Below are positions 10,912-19,407 of a stretch of DNA of 25,753 bases, one piece after another. The DNA is from Willaertia magna. Taxonomy: Eukaryota; Heterolobosea; Eutetramitea; Acrasida; Naegleriidae. The notes under the pieces were generated by a model, which saw nothing but the letters and a program-made list of their open reading frames with translations, was not told the DNA's origin and did no database searches. Location: NCBI GenBank assembly GCA_902984215.1, contig CADWAF010000121.1, forward strand, positions 1-25,753, given 5' to 3'. Both the position numbers and the translations under genes were made by a program. Position 1 is the first letter of the stretch; each line of letters starts with the position of its first letter.

Positions 10912-11601
10912 ATGAGCTCAGATAAGAAGGTCACTTCTCAAGAAGTATTAAAATACAATAAACCAACTGATGGTAAGTAAGGGTAAAGTTTTAAAATCTA
11001 ACCAAATGTTTTAAGGTTTTCTATGTCCATTAACAGCAAATACTGCAGGCATTCAATTCTTGGAATTCAAGATCCGAAACTGCGATACTGGAGAAGTAAT
11101 ATTCCACACATCTGCAGAAGAAACAGCTAAGGAATTAATGAAATCAGGTGATATTCTTGATGAAGATTCACTACGTACCATCAATTATAAATTTGATAAA
11201 ACTTTGCTTAGATCAAAGAGTATAGGTACAACGTAAGTGTTCCTTAATCTTTCTAATACTAATTCCAAAAAGATTGGTATTTAAGGTTGGTCCAAAACCA
11301 GTAAAAAACTTCCGAATGATCGAAAGACATTACTTTAGGGATAGATTATTAAAAGGATTTGACTTCAACTTTAAGTTTTGTATTCCAAATAGTGTCAATA
11401 CTTGGGAGTGTATCTATTCTATGCCTGAGTTAACTGAGGATGAAAGTAAGTAGGATTTTTGAAATTTAATTTTATAACCAAATACAAAATATAGTTAAGG
11501 AAATTGAAAAGTCTCCATTTGAAACAAAATCTGATTCCTTCTATTTTGTAAATGATGATGACTTAATTATGCATAATAAGGCTGCATATGCATATATTTA
11601 A
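10912..11601 (+). CDS. UNC119: UNC119 homologue, carrier of myristoylated ciliary cargo
   Basis: Four exons: 10912-10972, 11016-11232, 11273-11445 and 11495-11601. The introns are 43, 40 and 49 nt, all GTAAGT...AG, and the second has a TACTAAT branch-point-like sequence. Total 558 nt gives 185 aa. The protein has the GMP-PDE delta/UNC119 beta-sandwich. Diagnostic UNC119 phrases are [14 protein letters not shown] near the start, then [10 protein letters not shown], then [17 protein letters not shown], and near the end [18 protein letters not shown]. These fit UNC119 rather than PDE6D. Family members bind N-myristoylated proteins and release them at the cilium under ARL3 control. Its position between CFAP74 and CFAP61 agrees with this role. 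Confidence 0.95.
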
Positions 11602-11714
11602 AAGAAAGGGCAGTATTGTATTCTTTGTAGTCTATAAAAATTTGTAATAAATCGACAACTTTAGTTTAAAAAATAATAATAATTTCAGTCTCCCTCGCAT
11701 CACTACAGTAAAAA

Positions 11715-14700
11715 ATGAATGATGATGATTATCTAAGGATTGATACTAAAAAACTTATTGAGAATGATGCAAACATCAAATTATTTGGAGATGATTTCCT
11801 TTCCCCTAGAATTATTAAAGAAAAGCCTGCCAATAGTATTCAAAATGAAAATGAAAGTATAGTTGAGGCAGTAGTGGATAATGAAAATGAATTACGTCTT
11901 AATATTAGAAGGGTTGAAAGGAAGGATTTTGCTACGTTGAATACCTTTTTGAATGAAAATTCATTCATTCTAACAAAAAGATATGGCAATTACAATTTAA
12001 AAACTGTTGTTGAAACAAGTTATATCGGACTTATAGCAGAGATAGGTCAACAAATAGTGGGTTTTGCTGCCTTTGAATTTTATCCTCCTTTCGAAGATTT
12101 ACCTTACGACCATCATTTCCCGGAGGTAGAATTAAACACTTCTAACAACATTTGGATAAGATTGATGCACTATGAACCGTTTTATGGAGATGTTATTATG
12201 AAAGAAATGATGTCTACAATACTCATTACTTTTCCTGAAATTGATTATATGTGTTTTCAACCTCCATCAGCAACCACTTCGTTTGGTCATCTTCTGGAAT
12301 TTAATGGCTTTCAACATTACCACAAAGTTGATGAAACAAAAAATGAAGAAATTAACCTGGTTGTTTGTCACAGAAATAGTTTAGGAAGAGGAATTGAAAA
12401 GTTAACAATAAGACAAGCCGCCGTTGAAGATAACGATGATATTATACCTCTTTTAAGTTTTTGCCAAAATTTAACAGTGATGAAAGCGGATGGTGAATAT
12501 TTTTTTGCAAATTTACTTCATAACCAAGACGATGACCATAAAATTTTACTGGCAACAGACAATAATTCAGGAGAAGTTATTGGTGTAATGTATATTACTG
12601 TTGTTGAAGATATTGAAAATTTAATTGATAATTTTAAGTTGGGTATTGAAATTCCTGTTTATGATGAGCTGATAGAAGAAAAAATAATTGAATCGGAAGA
12701 TGGGACAACAGAAAATGAAATAGTCTATGTCACAAATGCATTTGAAATTAAACTATTCTATATTTTAGATGAATTCAAGCATAGAAGTATAGATTTCTTG
12801 AGAGAGGCGTTTAAATATTTTCCTCAATACAAATATTGCACGATTGGTATTCCTTTCTTGGATTTCGAAAAGTCGGAACACCCTTTGTTGAAACAATTCA
12901 TATATATTGAACCAGCTCAAGAATGTACAACTGAAAACTCGTTACATATTTTACCTAAGGTTTCATTATTTGCAGACTTCTTTGTGGTAAAGGCTTCTGA
13001 AGCAGCCCTCGACAAAAATTCGTCATCTGAAGAAACTATAATTCAATTATTAGGGCAAGCTGATTTCCAAGAAGATTTTATTAATGCTGTGTCCAAAAGT
13101 TTTTCTGGAAATAGATTTGTGACCATGTTATTGTTTGATAAAAACTCAGCCTTTGGTGGACAAAATGAAATTTTAGGTATTATTGTGCTTGACACACAAA
13201 TTAATGAATATTTATTAAGAAGGCACTTTGAGTTTTCTGAATACATAGATTATTCTGCATATCCCTCCAGAGGCCATTGTCAAGCAATGATTACTCACTT
13301 TTATATAGAACAGAAGTTTTTCCGTCATTCTAAATTGTTTTTAAAAGAAGTAATGAAAAAATTGGATAAACATATTTTATATTATGGAGTATTCAAAGGG
13401 ATAGTACCTAATGAAAGCTTAAATAAGGAGATGATTTGCTTGAAGTCTACAAGACAAATTGAATTTCCAGAAGTACGTAGAAGGAATATTTCGCAAGGTA
13501 GCTTTTCACAACTGGACGTGGAATCAGTTAAATCTGAATCTACTGTTTCTCATTATTCAAGCGCTTCTTCAAGGATTACAGCTACACCTTTTGATTCATT
13601 ATATTTTATTAACAGGCGTTATATGAGTGAAGATAAGACAGAAATACATACAAGAATAGTAGTTATAGGTGCATCAAAAACTGGTTTAAGCTTTATTAAG
13701 GCTCTTTCTATGTTTTCCTCTCTCTACTTTAGCAATATAGTAGTTATTTCACCAGAAGATGACGTTACAAAAAGTGGTGAATATTACGCAGATGATACTG
13801 ACGAAGATTTCAATAATAAGGAGTTGACAAGCATGATAAATCTACCTAATATATTTTTCATTAAAGACAAACTTGAGGATATTGACAGACATAACAGAAA
13901 AGTTATCCTTTCTTACAACACATCAACTTTTACTACTTATGACCGCTTGATTCTTTGTACGAGTAGACAATACAAAATGAAACAGAAATTCTTAGAGCTA
14001 CCAAGTTACCCTAAAAAAGGTGTAGTAAACTTAAATAGTAGAATGATATTAGAGACTGGGGAAGAGGTAGAATTATCTGATGTTTTATCCAGCTTCATAA
14101 ACACAACCATTAACAAATATAGAGATGATAATATGTCTTGTATAATGATTTATGGAACAAGCTTAGATGCATTTTGTACTGCCAGAACCCTAATTAACAG
14201 ATTTCGTGTTTCACCATCTAAAATCTTAATGGTATTCCCAGAAGGAAAGAAATCTATTTTCAATGACAATGAAGATATAGAAACAAAATTAGAACAAATT
14301 TTAGAAAAACTTGGAGTTAGACATTATAGATTTTACTCATTGGAAGACTTTGGTTGTGATGAAAATGGAAATATGATTAAGGTATTTTTGGTTCATAACA
14401 AGAACTCAACTGAGGATGGAGGAAAGAAAAACACAAAACTGTTAGAGGTCCCTTGTACATTACTTATTAATTGTCATACGAAAGATGTAGATGATGGAAT
14501 ATTATCAACTGTAAATAGACAATCTCTGGTATTTGATGGAAGACTGATTGTAGACACTCATTTCAGAACAACTGACCCAAATATCTTTTCTGCTGGTCCT
14601 ATGGCTAAATTTTCTAGAAGGTTTGGTGAATCCAAAATGATGGAAGCTTTCAATTCATCTGAAGTTGGAGCTAAATTGGCACATTCTGTACTTCATACCC

Positions 14701-15431
14701 TAGGAGTTAATTTAGAAGAGGAATATATTCCAAACAAAATTCCACAATTTACTAAAAACGGTTCTGTTCGTTGCGTTTTACCTGGAGAAGTTAAGTTTTT
14801 CAGAACTATGACAATATCTTTTGATCCAGAACAATGTATTAAATTAACAACTGACTACCTATTGCCTAATCAACAATTCCAATTAGATGAGGAGATAATT
14901 GTAAAGAAATTCAGATATACATCAATATATGTGAACAAACAAACAAACAATATAGAATGTATTTGTTATCTAGGTCAAGAGAATATTGAAGAAGGCAACT
15001 TGGCAAGTTTAGTTGGTCTACCTGTTTCATATTTCAAAGATTTAACTCTTCGTTACAAAGAGGGACTCATAGAAGATTTTATTTCTTTTTTCAGGGAAAA
15101 CTGGATAATGGCAATACTAAGTCACAAATTTCTTTCTTTCAAGAATGATTTAAAGAAGCGTTTATTGGATGCTTCTACTCCCTTCCACCAACAAAGTCGA
15201 GAGACAGAAAAGATTGGTAATATAAACTATGTTGCAGATGAAATAGCAGATCTTATTATGAGAGGAGAAACAACCAAACTTACAGACGACCCTTCACTAT
15301 TTGTAGAATTAGACAAACAAATTAATTCAGAATCTAAAGTATTTATACAGTCTGAATTGATAGACTTTTTACAAATTCACCAAGAAATATTACACTCAAT
15401 CCCAAGTGTATATATTGTACCTAGAAAGTAA
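11715..15431 (+). CDS. CFAP61: CFAP61, radial-spoke calmodulin- and spoke-associated complex protein
   Basis: Single exon, 1,238 aa, almost the length of human CFAP61. The N-terminal half has GNAT-like acetyltransferase-fold segments typical of the family (about residues 60-220 and 230-560). The C-terminal half has a Rossmann-type FAD/NAD-binding fold: a glycine motif VVIGASKTG near residues 648-657 and a late FSAGPMAKF signature near residue 958, as in flavoprotein disulfide reductases. In Chlamydomonas, FAP61 with FAP91 and FAP251 forms the CSC at the base of the radial spokes and affects dynein activity and spoke assembly. The ATG lies in an AAAAAATG context, 113 bp after the UNC119 stop. 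Its stop is 41 bp from the convergent MORN5 stop. Confidence 0.94.
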   Translation: MNDDDYLRIDTKKLIENDANIKLFGDDFLSPRIIKEKPANSIQNENESIVEAVVDNENELRLNIRRVERKDFATLNTFLNENSFILTKRYGNYNLKTVVETSYIGLIAEIGQQIVGFAAFEFYPPFEDLPYDHHFPEVELNTSNNIWIRLMHYEPFYGDVIMKEMMSTILITFPEIDYMCFQPPSATTSFGHLLEFNGFQHYHKVDETKNEEINLVVCHRNSLGRGIEKLTIRQAAVEDNDDIIPLLSFCQNLTVMKADGEYFFANLLHNQDDDHKILLATDNNSGEVIGVMYITVVEDIENLIDNFKLGIEIPVYDELIEEKIIESEDGTTENEIVYVTNAFEIKLFYILDEFKHRSIDFLREAFKYFPQYKYCTIGIPFLDFEKSEHPLLKQFIYIEPAQECTTENSLHILPKVSLFADFFVVKASEAALDKNSSSEETIIQLLGQADFQEDFINAVSKSFSGNRFVTMLLFDKNSAFGGQNEILGIIVLDTQINEYLLRRHFEFSEYIDYSAYPSRGHCQAMITHFYIEQKFFRHSKLFLKEVMKKLDKHILYYGVFKGIVPNESLNKEMICLKSTRQIEFPEVRRRNISQGSFSQLDVESVKSESTVSHYSSASSRITATPFDSLYFINRRYMSEDKTEIHTRIVVIGASKTGLSFIKALSMFSSLYFSNIVVISPEDDVTKSGEYYADDTDEDFNNKELTSMINLPNIFFIKDKLEDIDRHNRKVILSYNTSTFTTYDRLILCTSRQYKMKQKFLELPSYPKKGVVNLNSRMILETGEEVELSDVLSSFINTTINKYRDDNMSCIMIYGTSLDAFCTARTLINRFRVSPSKILMVFPEGKKSIFNDNEDIETKLEQILEKLGVRHYRFYSLEDFGCDENGNMIKVFLVHNKNSTEDGGKKNTKLLEVPCTLLINCHTKDVDDGILSTVNRQSLVFDGRLIVDTHFRTTDPNIFSAGPMAKFSRRFGESKMMEAFNSSEVGAKLAHSVLHTLGVNLEEEYIPNKIPQFTKNGSVRCVLPGEVKFFRTMTISFDPEQCIKLTTDYLLPNQQFQLDEEIIVKKFRYTSIYVNKQTNNIECICYLGQENIEEGNLASLVGLPVSYFKDLTLRYKEGLIEDFISFFRENWIMAILSHKFLSFKNDLKKRLLDASTPFHQQSRETEKIGNINYVADEIADLIMRGETTKLTDDPSLFVELDKQINSESKVFIQSELIDFLQIHQEILHSIPSVYIVPRK

Positions 15432-15472
15432 ATAATATTACAATTAATTAACAACAAATAAGATAAACTATT

Positions 15473-16041
15473 TCAATACTCTAGGGTGATTTCATCTGTT
15501 GGGGATTTTCTTAAGGGTTCAATAATAACTTTTGGTAAGGTATCAAGTTGGTTTTCATTTGGAATTGCTTAAAAGATATTGACACTTATAATTAAACACA
15601 AGTCAACTCTTACTTACCTGGTTTTAATCCATCCTTTGACAAAGCACTTATTTTCTCTTTAGGAGCTATAAATTGTGAATGAAATTGTTTGGCTTGTAAA
15701 TGTTCATAATAAAATCTTCTGTCATGTTCTTGAGTTGAATTTGTACAGTAATTCCATTGGTCAGTGTTCTCATTAAATTCTAATCCATCTTTAAAAAAGT
15801 ACTTTCTTTCTTGTAATCTACCTTCCTTCCAAACTCCTTCTAGTTTTGCTCCAGACTTAAAGTATATAGTACCCTTTCCTTCAAACTTTCCATCTTTCAT
15901 TTCTCCATCATATCTCATTCCTTCCGATGTGTAATAAAACTCACCTACAAATTGACTTTAAATTTCTTTTCAAAACCTACCTGTCCCTTCCATTCTTCCA
16001 TTCTTTTCATCTCCCTCATAAGTTACCTTAAAATACTCCAT
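15473..16041 (-). CDS. MORN5: MORN5-like MORN-repeat ciliary protein
   Basis: Three exons: 16041..15981, 15944..15618 and 15567..15473. The introns are 36 nt (15945-15980, donor GTAGGT) and 50 nt (15568-15617, donor GTAAGT). Total 483 nt gives 160 aa, matching the length of vertebrate MORN5 (about 160-170 aa). MORN repeats run from the N-terminus (YEGDEKNGRMEGTGEF, YDGEMKDGKFEGKGTIYF, LEGVWKEGR). A family-typical segment follows: YFFKDGLEF, then WNYC, then DRRFY. MORN5 is known from ciliated and sperm-bearing tissues; the exact axonemal position is not clear to me. It converges with CFAP61 and is head-to-head with the dioxygenase gene. Confidence 0.9.
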
Positions 16042-16293
16042 TTACTGCTTATCTACAAATTTTTTTTGTAAATAATTAGTTTAAGGAAATGCAAGTAGTA
16101 ATGACCTACTTATTGAAAAGGCAAAAATTAAAAAGTGACAATCAGCAAAAACAAAACACGTATTGATGAAGCGCTTTATCTACATAGTTTTTGCGTCCTT
16201 CTGTTAACGTAGATAGTCGCACTGTTTTTAAATTGGAATTATTTAAAACCCTTTCACAACAAACATCATCTTTTAGCACCACCCAAAAAAACA
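16042..16293. promoter_or_regulatory. Divergent intergenic region between MORN5 and the dioxygenase gene
   Basis: 252 bp between divergent ATGs. It contains a loose inverted pair, TATCTACATAG near 16179 and ACGTAGATAGTC near 16207. I see no gene and no clear core promoter motif. Confidence 0.35.
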
Positions 16294-17415
16294 ATGAAAA
16301 ATCATTTACTTAGTTGTTTCGTTCTAGCCACTTTTTTCTTCCAATCCCTCTATGCTCAATTTTTCACAACAACATCTTCAGATTCCACCACTCTTAACAC
16401 AGCTATTCAAAATAATGCCACACTTAAAAAACTATATTTTCCTTCAGAATACATTTTTGATAACAAGCTCGAAGAAAGTAACAACGTTCCGATAGGAAAG
16501 ACGAAGAAATATCTTTCTCCATTGTTTTTAGCACATGGAGCTCCAACTATTGCAATTCAAACAAATCATCCCTTTCATCTATTCTTAAGAGAAATTGGTA
16601 AGAAAGCATTAAAACAAAAACCTAGAGCAATAATTGTTTTTTCTGGACATTATGAAGATGAAAATCAAGTTTCAGTAACTTATACCAATAACGTTTATGA
16701 AACAGTTTATGATTTTCATGGTTTTCCAAAAGTAATGTATGAATTGAAATATCCTGCAAAGGGTTCTACTAAAATTGCTGATGAAGTTATTCAATTATTA
16801 TCTGAGGCTGAAATAAAAACAAAGAAAGATACTTTTACTGGATTAGATCATGGTACATGGACTTTACTTTATTCAATGTTTTATAAAGAACATAATGATA
16901 TCCCTAAAGAAGCCTTAGATATACCTGTAATCCAATGTTCTGTTAATCCTTTCGGTTCAGTTGAACAACATATTAAAATTGGTAAAGCCTTAAGATCTTT
17001 AACAAAACTATCGGAAGATGAAAATCTTAACAAAGAAGAAGGAAATGTATTAATTATTGGAAGTGGAGCAACTGTACATAACTTTGGAAAACTTTCTTGG
17101 TCAAAATTTGGTAAAACAGATATTGAATTTGCAGATCCTTTTGCAATTGAATTTGATAATTGGCTAATTGAAAATTTAATGAAACAAGATGAAAGAAATT
17201 TAAATAATTATTTAAAAGTAGCTCCTTATGCAAGAGATGCAGTACCTAGAGCAGAACATTTTCTTCCAATATTTATTCCATTTGGTGCAAGTATTCCTTC
17301 TTCTTCTTTTGATAAATCTGAAATTATTAGTCAACAACCAGAAGATAAAGTAAAATTATTATCTAGAGTTTATGATGGTGGTTCTTTAAGTTATTTAGGA
17401 ATAGAATTTAATTAA
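16294..17415 (+). CDS. Secreted LigB-family extradiol dioxygenase (DODA/YgiD-like)
   Basis: Single exon, 373 aa. Residues 1-21 are a classic signal peptide (basic start, hydrophobic core, LYA before Gln22). The catalytic domain spans about residues 70-372 and carries the DODA/LigB order of motifs: AHGAPT with H81, SGHYE with H119, YDFHGFPKVMYELKYP, LDHGTW with H186, GSGATVHN with H262, and EHFLPIF with H322. H81, H119 and H262 correspond by position to the metal ligands of YgiD/DODA enzymes; H186 and H322 are other conserved family histidines. These enzymes open catechol rings such as DOPA using Fe(II) or Zn(II). The family is normally cytosolic at about 260-300 aa; the extra 70 N-terminal residues here are the signal peptide plus a Thr/Ser/Asn linker. 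Start context AACAATGAAA. It is followed 166 bp later by the thioesterase gene on the same strand. Confidence 0.87.
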   Translation: MKNHLLSCFVLATFFFQSLYAQFFTTTSSDSTTLNTAIQNNATLKKLYFPSEYIFDNKLEESNNVPIGKTKKYLSPLFLAHGAPTIAIQTNHPFHLFLREIGKKALKQKPRAIIVFSGHYEDENQVSVTYTNNVYETVYDFHGFPKVMYELKYPAKGSTKIADEVIQLLSEAEIKTKKDTFTGLDHGTWTLLYSMFYKEHNDIPKEALDIPVIQCSVNPFGSVEQHIKIGKALRSLTKLSEDENLNKEEGNVLIIGSGATVHNFGKLSWSKFGKTDIEFADPFAIEFDNWLIENLMKQDERNLNNYLKVAPYARDAVPRAEHFLPIFIPFGASIPSSSFDKSEIISQQPEDKVKLLSRVYDGGSLSYLGIEFN

Positions 17416-17581
17416 TTACAAATATTATAATATTTAACTATGATTATTGGTATTTAGTAAACAAATAAAGATGTCACCAAATTTGTAGAACTAGTCTAAA
17501 TAAAGCCTTAACAAAATTATTTGAAGAGATAGAGCTCAAAAAAACATTTGAAAAAAAATTAAAAAAATTCAATAAAAAAAA

Positions 17582-18388
17582 ATGTTTGATTGGCTAAGAT
17601 TTATTTGGTGTTTAATTGTTACCTTTTTATTGAAACCAAAACATTCCATCTTTGTGACAGAAGAAGAAGTTAAGAAAAAAAAGAAAGTTACTGAATTACC
17701 TGAAGTAGAAAAAGCAAAATTAAATTTATTACCAACTTATCGTTTAATAACCCACTATTATGTTACTCCATTTGATATTGATTGGAATTTCCATATGAAT
17801 CATACTCAATTCTTGACTGCTTTAGAATTTGCAAGAGTTTCTTATATTTTCGTTACTGGAATGTGGAATAATATGAATAAATTTGGATTAGTACCAATGG
17901 TTATGGGAATAAGCTTTCAATTTAGAAGAAGTGTACATTTATTTAAAAGAATTAGAGTTGAAACTCAATTAATTTCAATAGATGAACATTTCTTATATTT
18001 TGAACAATCTTGTTATCAAGGAAATAATTTCTTAGGAAGAGGAATTGTTAGAGTTGGTGTTTGTTATAAAAACAAGGCTATTGCTAATAAGAATAAAGAA
18101 AAGGATAATACTACAAAGAATAGTGGTGCTTTATTAGCTACTGAAAATTATGCTAAAAAGTTATTGTTAGGAGATCATGATGATAAGAAGAAGAATGGAG
18201 AAGAAAATAATGATTTGAAAAATTTAGAAAATTTATATGTTGAAAGACAAGTTGAGGAAACTAGAAAGTTATTATCTTCAAATGTTAAAGATGAACATTT
18301 CTTACCAACAATGGTTAATTTAATGAAGAAATGGGAAAGAGTAAAGAGTTTTGTTGAACATGATTTAACTTTAAAGGAAACAATGTAA
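17582..18388 (+). CDS. THEM6-like hotdog-fold acyl-CoA thioesterase, membrane-anchored
   Basis: Single exon, 268 aa. A short N-terminal hydrophobic segment (about residues 4-18) suggests membrane anchoring, as in THEM6, which sits in the ER. The hotdog domain covers about residues 50-165. It contains the 4HBT-type active-site phrase FDIDWNFHMNHTQFL with the conserved Asp and His-Met-Asn, then LEFARVSY, then the central strand segment FQFRRSVHLFKRIRVETQL. The C-terminal 100 residues are Lys/Asn/Glu-rich and not recognised. The family cleaves acyl-CoA thioesters; the substrate here cannot be read from the sequence. ATG in an AAAAAAATG context. Confidence 0.85.
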   Translation: MFDWLRFIWCLIVTFLLKPKHSIFVTEEEVKKKKKVTELPEVEKAKLNLLPTYRLITHYYVTPFDIDWNFHMNHTQFLTALEFARVSYIFVTGMWNNMNKFGLVPMVMGISFQFRRSVHLFKRIRVETQLISIDEHFLYFEQSCYQGNNFLGRGIVRVGVCYKNKAIANKNKEKDNTTKNSGALLATENYAKKLLLGDHDDKKKNGEENNDLKNLENLYVERQVEETRKLLSSNVKDEHFLPTMVNLMKKWERVKSFVEHDLTLKETM

Positions 18389-18437
18389 AAAATGTTTTTC
18401 ATCACAATAAATTTAATTTGTTTTATTTATTTGAAAA

Positions 18438-18649
18438 TGATGGAAATGGAGAGGACCTAGCACAAGAGGATTTTTACAGTTTGTCAAACCTAGTTGACAG
18501 GATTTTACGCCTTAAATTTAGTACTCTCTGCCTTTCTTTCTAAATACTTTGTGGGTTCTGAGTTCCTCAAAGTTAAATATATACTTACCTAAGTTTTGAA
18601 AAGATAATTATTAGACATTTCTTGTTCTAGATCCCCTTCATTCCCATCA
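18438..18649 (-). repeat. Duplicated paired-arm element, copy 1; candidate structured ncRNA
   Basis: The left arm (18438-18466) and right arm (18621-18649) are complementary at 25 of 29 positions counting G.U pairs, closing a 154-nt interior. The same arrangement recurs at 21388-21562. Between the copies the left arm is identical and the right arm differs at three positions, each keeping or improving pairing. Interior blocks shared with copy 2 include GTTGACAG near 18494, a CCTTAA near 18510 and ACTTACCT at 18583-18590. Similarity continues to the right as far as 18744. The strand is set to minus because the promoter-like module lies on that side. It could instead be a MITE with imperfect inverted termini. 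I do not recognise a known RNA family. Confidence 0.55.
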
Positions 18650-18676
18650 TTATTGTTTTAATTTTTTTGTTTGTGA

Positions 18677-18744
18677 TATCTTTGAAGGTTTAATTTAAAA
18701 CTTTTTATACCACTCTTTTTGGATTTGAAAATAGAAAAGTTATC
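18677..18744 (-). promoter_or_regulatory. Putative minus-strand promoter module of element copy 1
   Basis: Read on the minus strand: a 20-nt box GATAACTTTTCTATTTTCAA (18744..18725), a 14-nt gap, a TATA-like GTATAAAAAG (18710..18701), a 13-nt gap, then CTTCAAAGATA (18687..18677) about where a start site would fall. The same three boxes occur beside copy 2, with a 13-nt gap between the first two. The arrangement resembles a snRNA-type upstream element plus TATA box; this is inference. Confidence 0.4.
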
Positions 18745-18871
18745 TAAAAGATTGGAAATTTAGTTTATATGTTATTGGTATTATTATAATTATTTTCCTT
18801 TAAAAGAAGTATATTGTAAAAGTTTACAACGAGTTTAAAAATAAAAATAATTTTATTCAAATAATAAGAAT

Positions 18872-19222
18872 TTAATTTTGAATTTTTCTCACAGGTCTTT
18901 TCTTAAAAGACTTTTCCTTACATGGTTCTAATTTTAATAACATTCCATTTAATTTAATTCCATTTTCATACTTTTGTAATAAATCATTTACAATTTCGAT
19001 TTTTCTAAAATTAATTTTAGCAAATCTTTTATATTCATGTATAAATATAGTTACTTGTTTTTTTTGAACAATTTTATAATTATAAGATATAATAAAATTT
19101 AATAAATCATTTTCAGTAATGTTAAATCCAATGTCAGAAATAAATATTGTTTTTTTATCAATTCTTTCTTTCATTATTGTTTCTTCATCTTCTTCTTTTC
19201 TTTTATTTCCTTTGTTATTCAT
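18872..19222 (-). CDS. RRM-domain RNA-binding protein (5' end uncertain)
   Basis: 116 aa from the first ATG. The C-terminal 75 residues form one RRM. The RNP2 strand reads TIFISDIGFNITENDLLNFI, and the RNP1 position reads KRFAKINF, which fits the loose RNP1 pattern. Both ends are Lys/Arg-rich. The same frame stays open and coding-like for about 60 codons upstream of this ATG, with no other ATG, up to the end of the EEP gene. A one-base change in the A6 run at 19414-19419 would join the two frames. The ATG at 19222 may therefore not be the real start, and this may be the 3' half of an EEP-RRM protein. Confidence 0.6.
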   Translation of the reverse strand: MNNKGNKRKEEDEETIMKERIDKKTIFISDIGFNITENDLLNFIISYNYKIVQKKQVTIFIHEYKRFAKINFRKIEIVNDLLQKYENGIKLNGMLLKLEPCKEKSFKKRPVRKIQN

Positions 19223-19407
19223 TCCCTTATTTGTATTTCTCTTTTTTGAATTAATATTTATGGAAGTGTTATCTAATAAAATATTGTTGTTAAAAGTAAT
19301 TGACAGGTCAGAAAGTGATGGATTATTAACTAATTCAAATAGATTACAATGAGGTTTAATATTAAATTTTTCAAAAATATAATTTTTAATTTTATAATTA
19401 ACATAAT

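Larger units (their letters stand above)
18389..18871. other. Intergenic region carrying element copy 1
   Basis: 483 bp between the convergent thioesterase (+) and RRM gene (-) ends. Most of it is copy 1 of the duplicated paired-arm element (18438-18744). The rest is AT-rich 3' flank. No coding region of substance on either strand. Confidence 0.7.

Noticed and set aside
18615..18654. Short peptide-like reading of the element's right arm on the minus strand (an NDGNEGDLEQEM-type string similar in both copies)
   Set aside because: In-frame stops lie directly upstream and soon downstream in both copies, and the three differences between copies are spaced 7 and 3 nt apart, so they do not all fall at third codon positions. 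Pairing with the left arm explains them better.
18581..18700. A U1 snRNA gene starting at ATACTTACCT (copy 1), with an AATTTTTTTG Sm-like site downstream
   Set aside because: The donor-complementary sequence would have to be the RNA's 5' end, but the conserved left arm lies over 110 nt further upstream and pairs with sequence downstream of it. U1-type stem-loops are not visible, and copy 2 lacks the leading ATA.
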